A stretch of 64,000 nucleotides of DNA from Rhizobium grahamii (GTDB lineage: Bacteria > Pseudomonadota > Alphaproteobacteria > Rhizobiales > Rhizobiaceae), in contig NZ_CP043499.1 in NCBI RefSeq assembly GCF_009498215.1, positions 682,001 to 746,000 of the forward strand. Direction: 5' to 3'. A program made the position numbers and the translations under genes. A model generated the notes under the pieces. The model was not told where the DNA came from and did no database searches. It was given only the letters and a program-made list of their open reading frames with translations. Shown in pieces: positions 63,795 through 64,000 of this stretch (positions are counted from its first letter, which is position 1; every line of letters begins with the position of its first letter).

Positions 63795-64000
63795 GTGGAT
63801 CGAAAGCTTGCAGCCATCCTTTCCACCGATGTTGTCGGCTTCAGTCGGCTCACCGCTCTCGACGAAGAGGGGACTATCCGCGCCCTTACCTTGTGCCATG
63901 ACCACATTGCGGAACTGGTGCGCGAGTATAGCGGCCGCATCTTCGGGAGCGCCGGGGACGGTCTCGTCGCGGAGTTCCCGAGTGCTGTTCAAGCGGTCCG
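63795..64000 (+). CDS. Class III adenylate/guanylate cyclase, 3' truncated by window
   Basis: From GTG 63795 the frame is open to the window end. It reads VDRKLAAILSTDVVGFSRL, then the LVREYSGRIFGSAGDGLVAEF core, so both metal-binding Asp residues are present (in STDVVG and AGDG). This is the typical N-terminal cyclase domain of rhizobial cyclase-TPR proteins, like the gene at 14.6 kb but on the other strand. The real start could lie a few codons upstream, because the frame is open there too. Confidence 0.82.
   Translation, partial: MDRKLAAILSTDVVGFSRLTALDEEGTIRALTLCHDHIAELVREYSGRIFGSAGDGLVAEFPSAVQAV

Noticed and set aside
1..64000. tRNA, rRNA, CRISPR or insertion-sequence signals
   Set aside because: I looked for cloverleaf ends, transposase motifs, direct-repeat arrays and terminal inverted repeats and saw none that stand out. 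A tRNAscan or IS search would be more sensitive.

Overview
The window looks like part of a rhizobial (Rhizobiales, probably Rhizobiaceae) chromosome or large replicon. The evidence is high GC content, a DUF982 protein, stachydrine-type demethylase genes, several solute-binding ABC transport systems with linked catabolic genes, and many small rhizobial hypothetical proteins. I saw no rRNA, tRNA, CRISPR array, insertion sequence or phage gene. All assignments come from reading the sequence by eye and from recalled families; no database was searched.

Layout. 1-9 kb: a 5'-truncated glycerophosphodiester phosphodiesterase, an inositol-phosphatase-like protein, a Nudix hydrolase, a soluble double-PAS chemoreceptor, a stand-alone receiver, a CmoA-like carboxy-SAM synthase followed by a membrane methyltransferase, and a third methyltransferase. 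9-18 kb: an Rrf2 regulator divergent from a thioredoxin-reductase-like flavoprotein, an MscS channel with a lipoprotein hydrolase, an SDR, an adenylate cyclase-TPR protein and small hypotheticals. 18-22 kb: a frameshifted LysR gene and acnB.

22.8-34.3 kb: a sugar or polyol catabolic operon on the + strand. Its order is binding protein, double ATPase, permease, SorC regulator, aldo/keto reductase, GlpD-like dehydrogenase (frameshifted), DhnA/LsrF-type aldolase, FGGY kinase (frameshifted) and GMC oxidoreductase. The parts imply import, phosphorylation, oxidation of a polyol phosphate and aldol cleavage. The substrate is unknown.

35-55.4 kb: a large betaine locus. It has an OpuA/ProU-type importer, a Rieske oxygenase with its reductase, an N-methylproline demethylase with electron-transfer flavoprotein, two proline-racemase-superfamily enzymes, a pyrroline-carboxylate-reductase-type Ldh protein, a ProC-like protein, two formaldehyde/GFA proteins and an M24 protein that keeps all the metal ligands of the DMSP lyase DddP. 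A TetR gene (frameshifted) sits in the middle. Two promoter regions 8.7 kb apart, before the binding-protein gene and between tetR and the demethylase gene, carry the same twin TGTACA element with identical 66-bp geometry. This points to one regulator acting on the locus. The likely logic is import of proline betaine, hydroxyproline betaine or related compounds (possibly DMSP), oxidative demethylation to proline with formaldehyde capture by glutathione, and conversion of 3-hydroxyproline by the racemase-family and Ldh enzymes.

55.4-64 kb: kup, rsgA, a DUF6481-type protein, a fatty acid desaturase, a Nudix hydrolase, an XRE regulator, a GAF-HD-GYP protein and the start of a second class III adenylate cyclase, cut by the window end.

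Four genes (LysR, GlpD-like, FGGY kinase, TetR) are each broken by the apparent loss of one G or C. This may be assembly error rather than biology.
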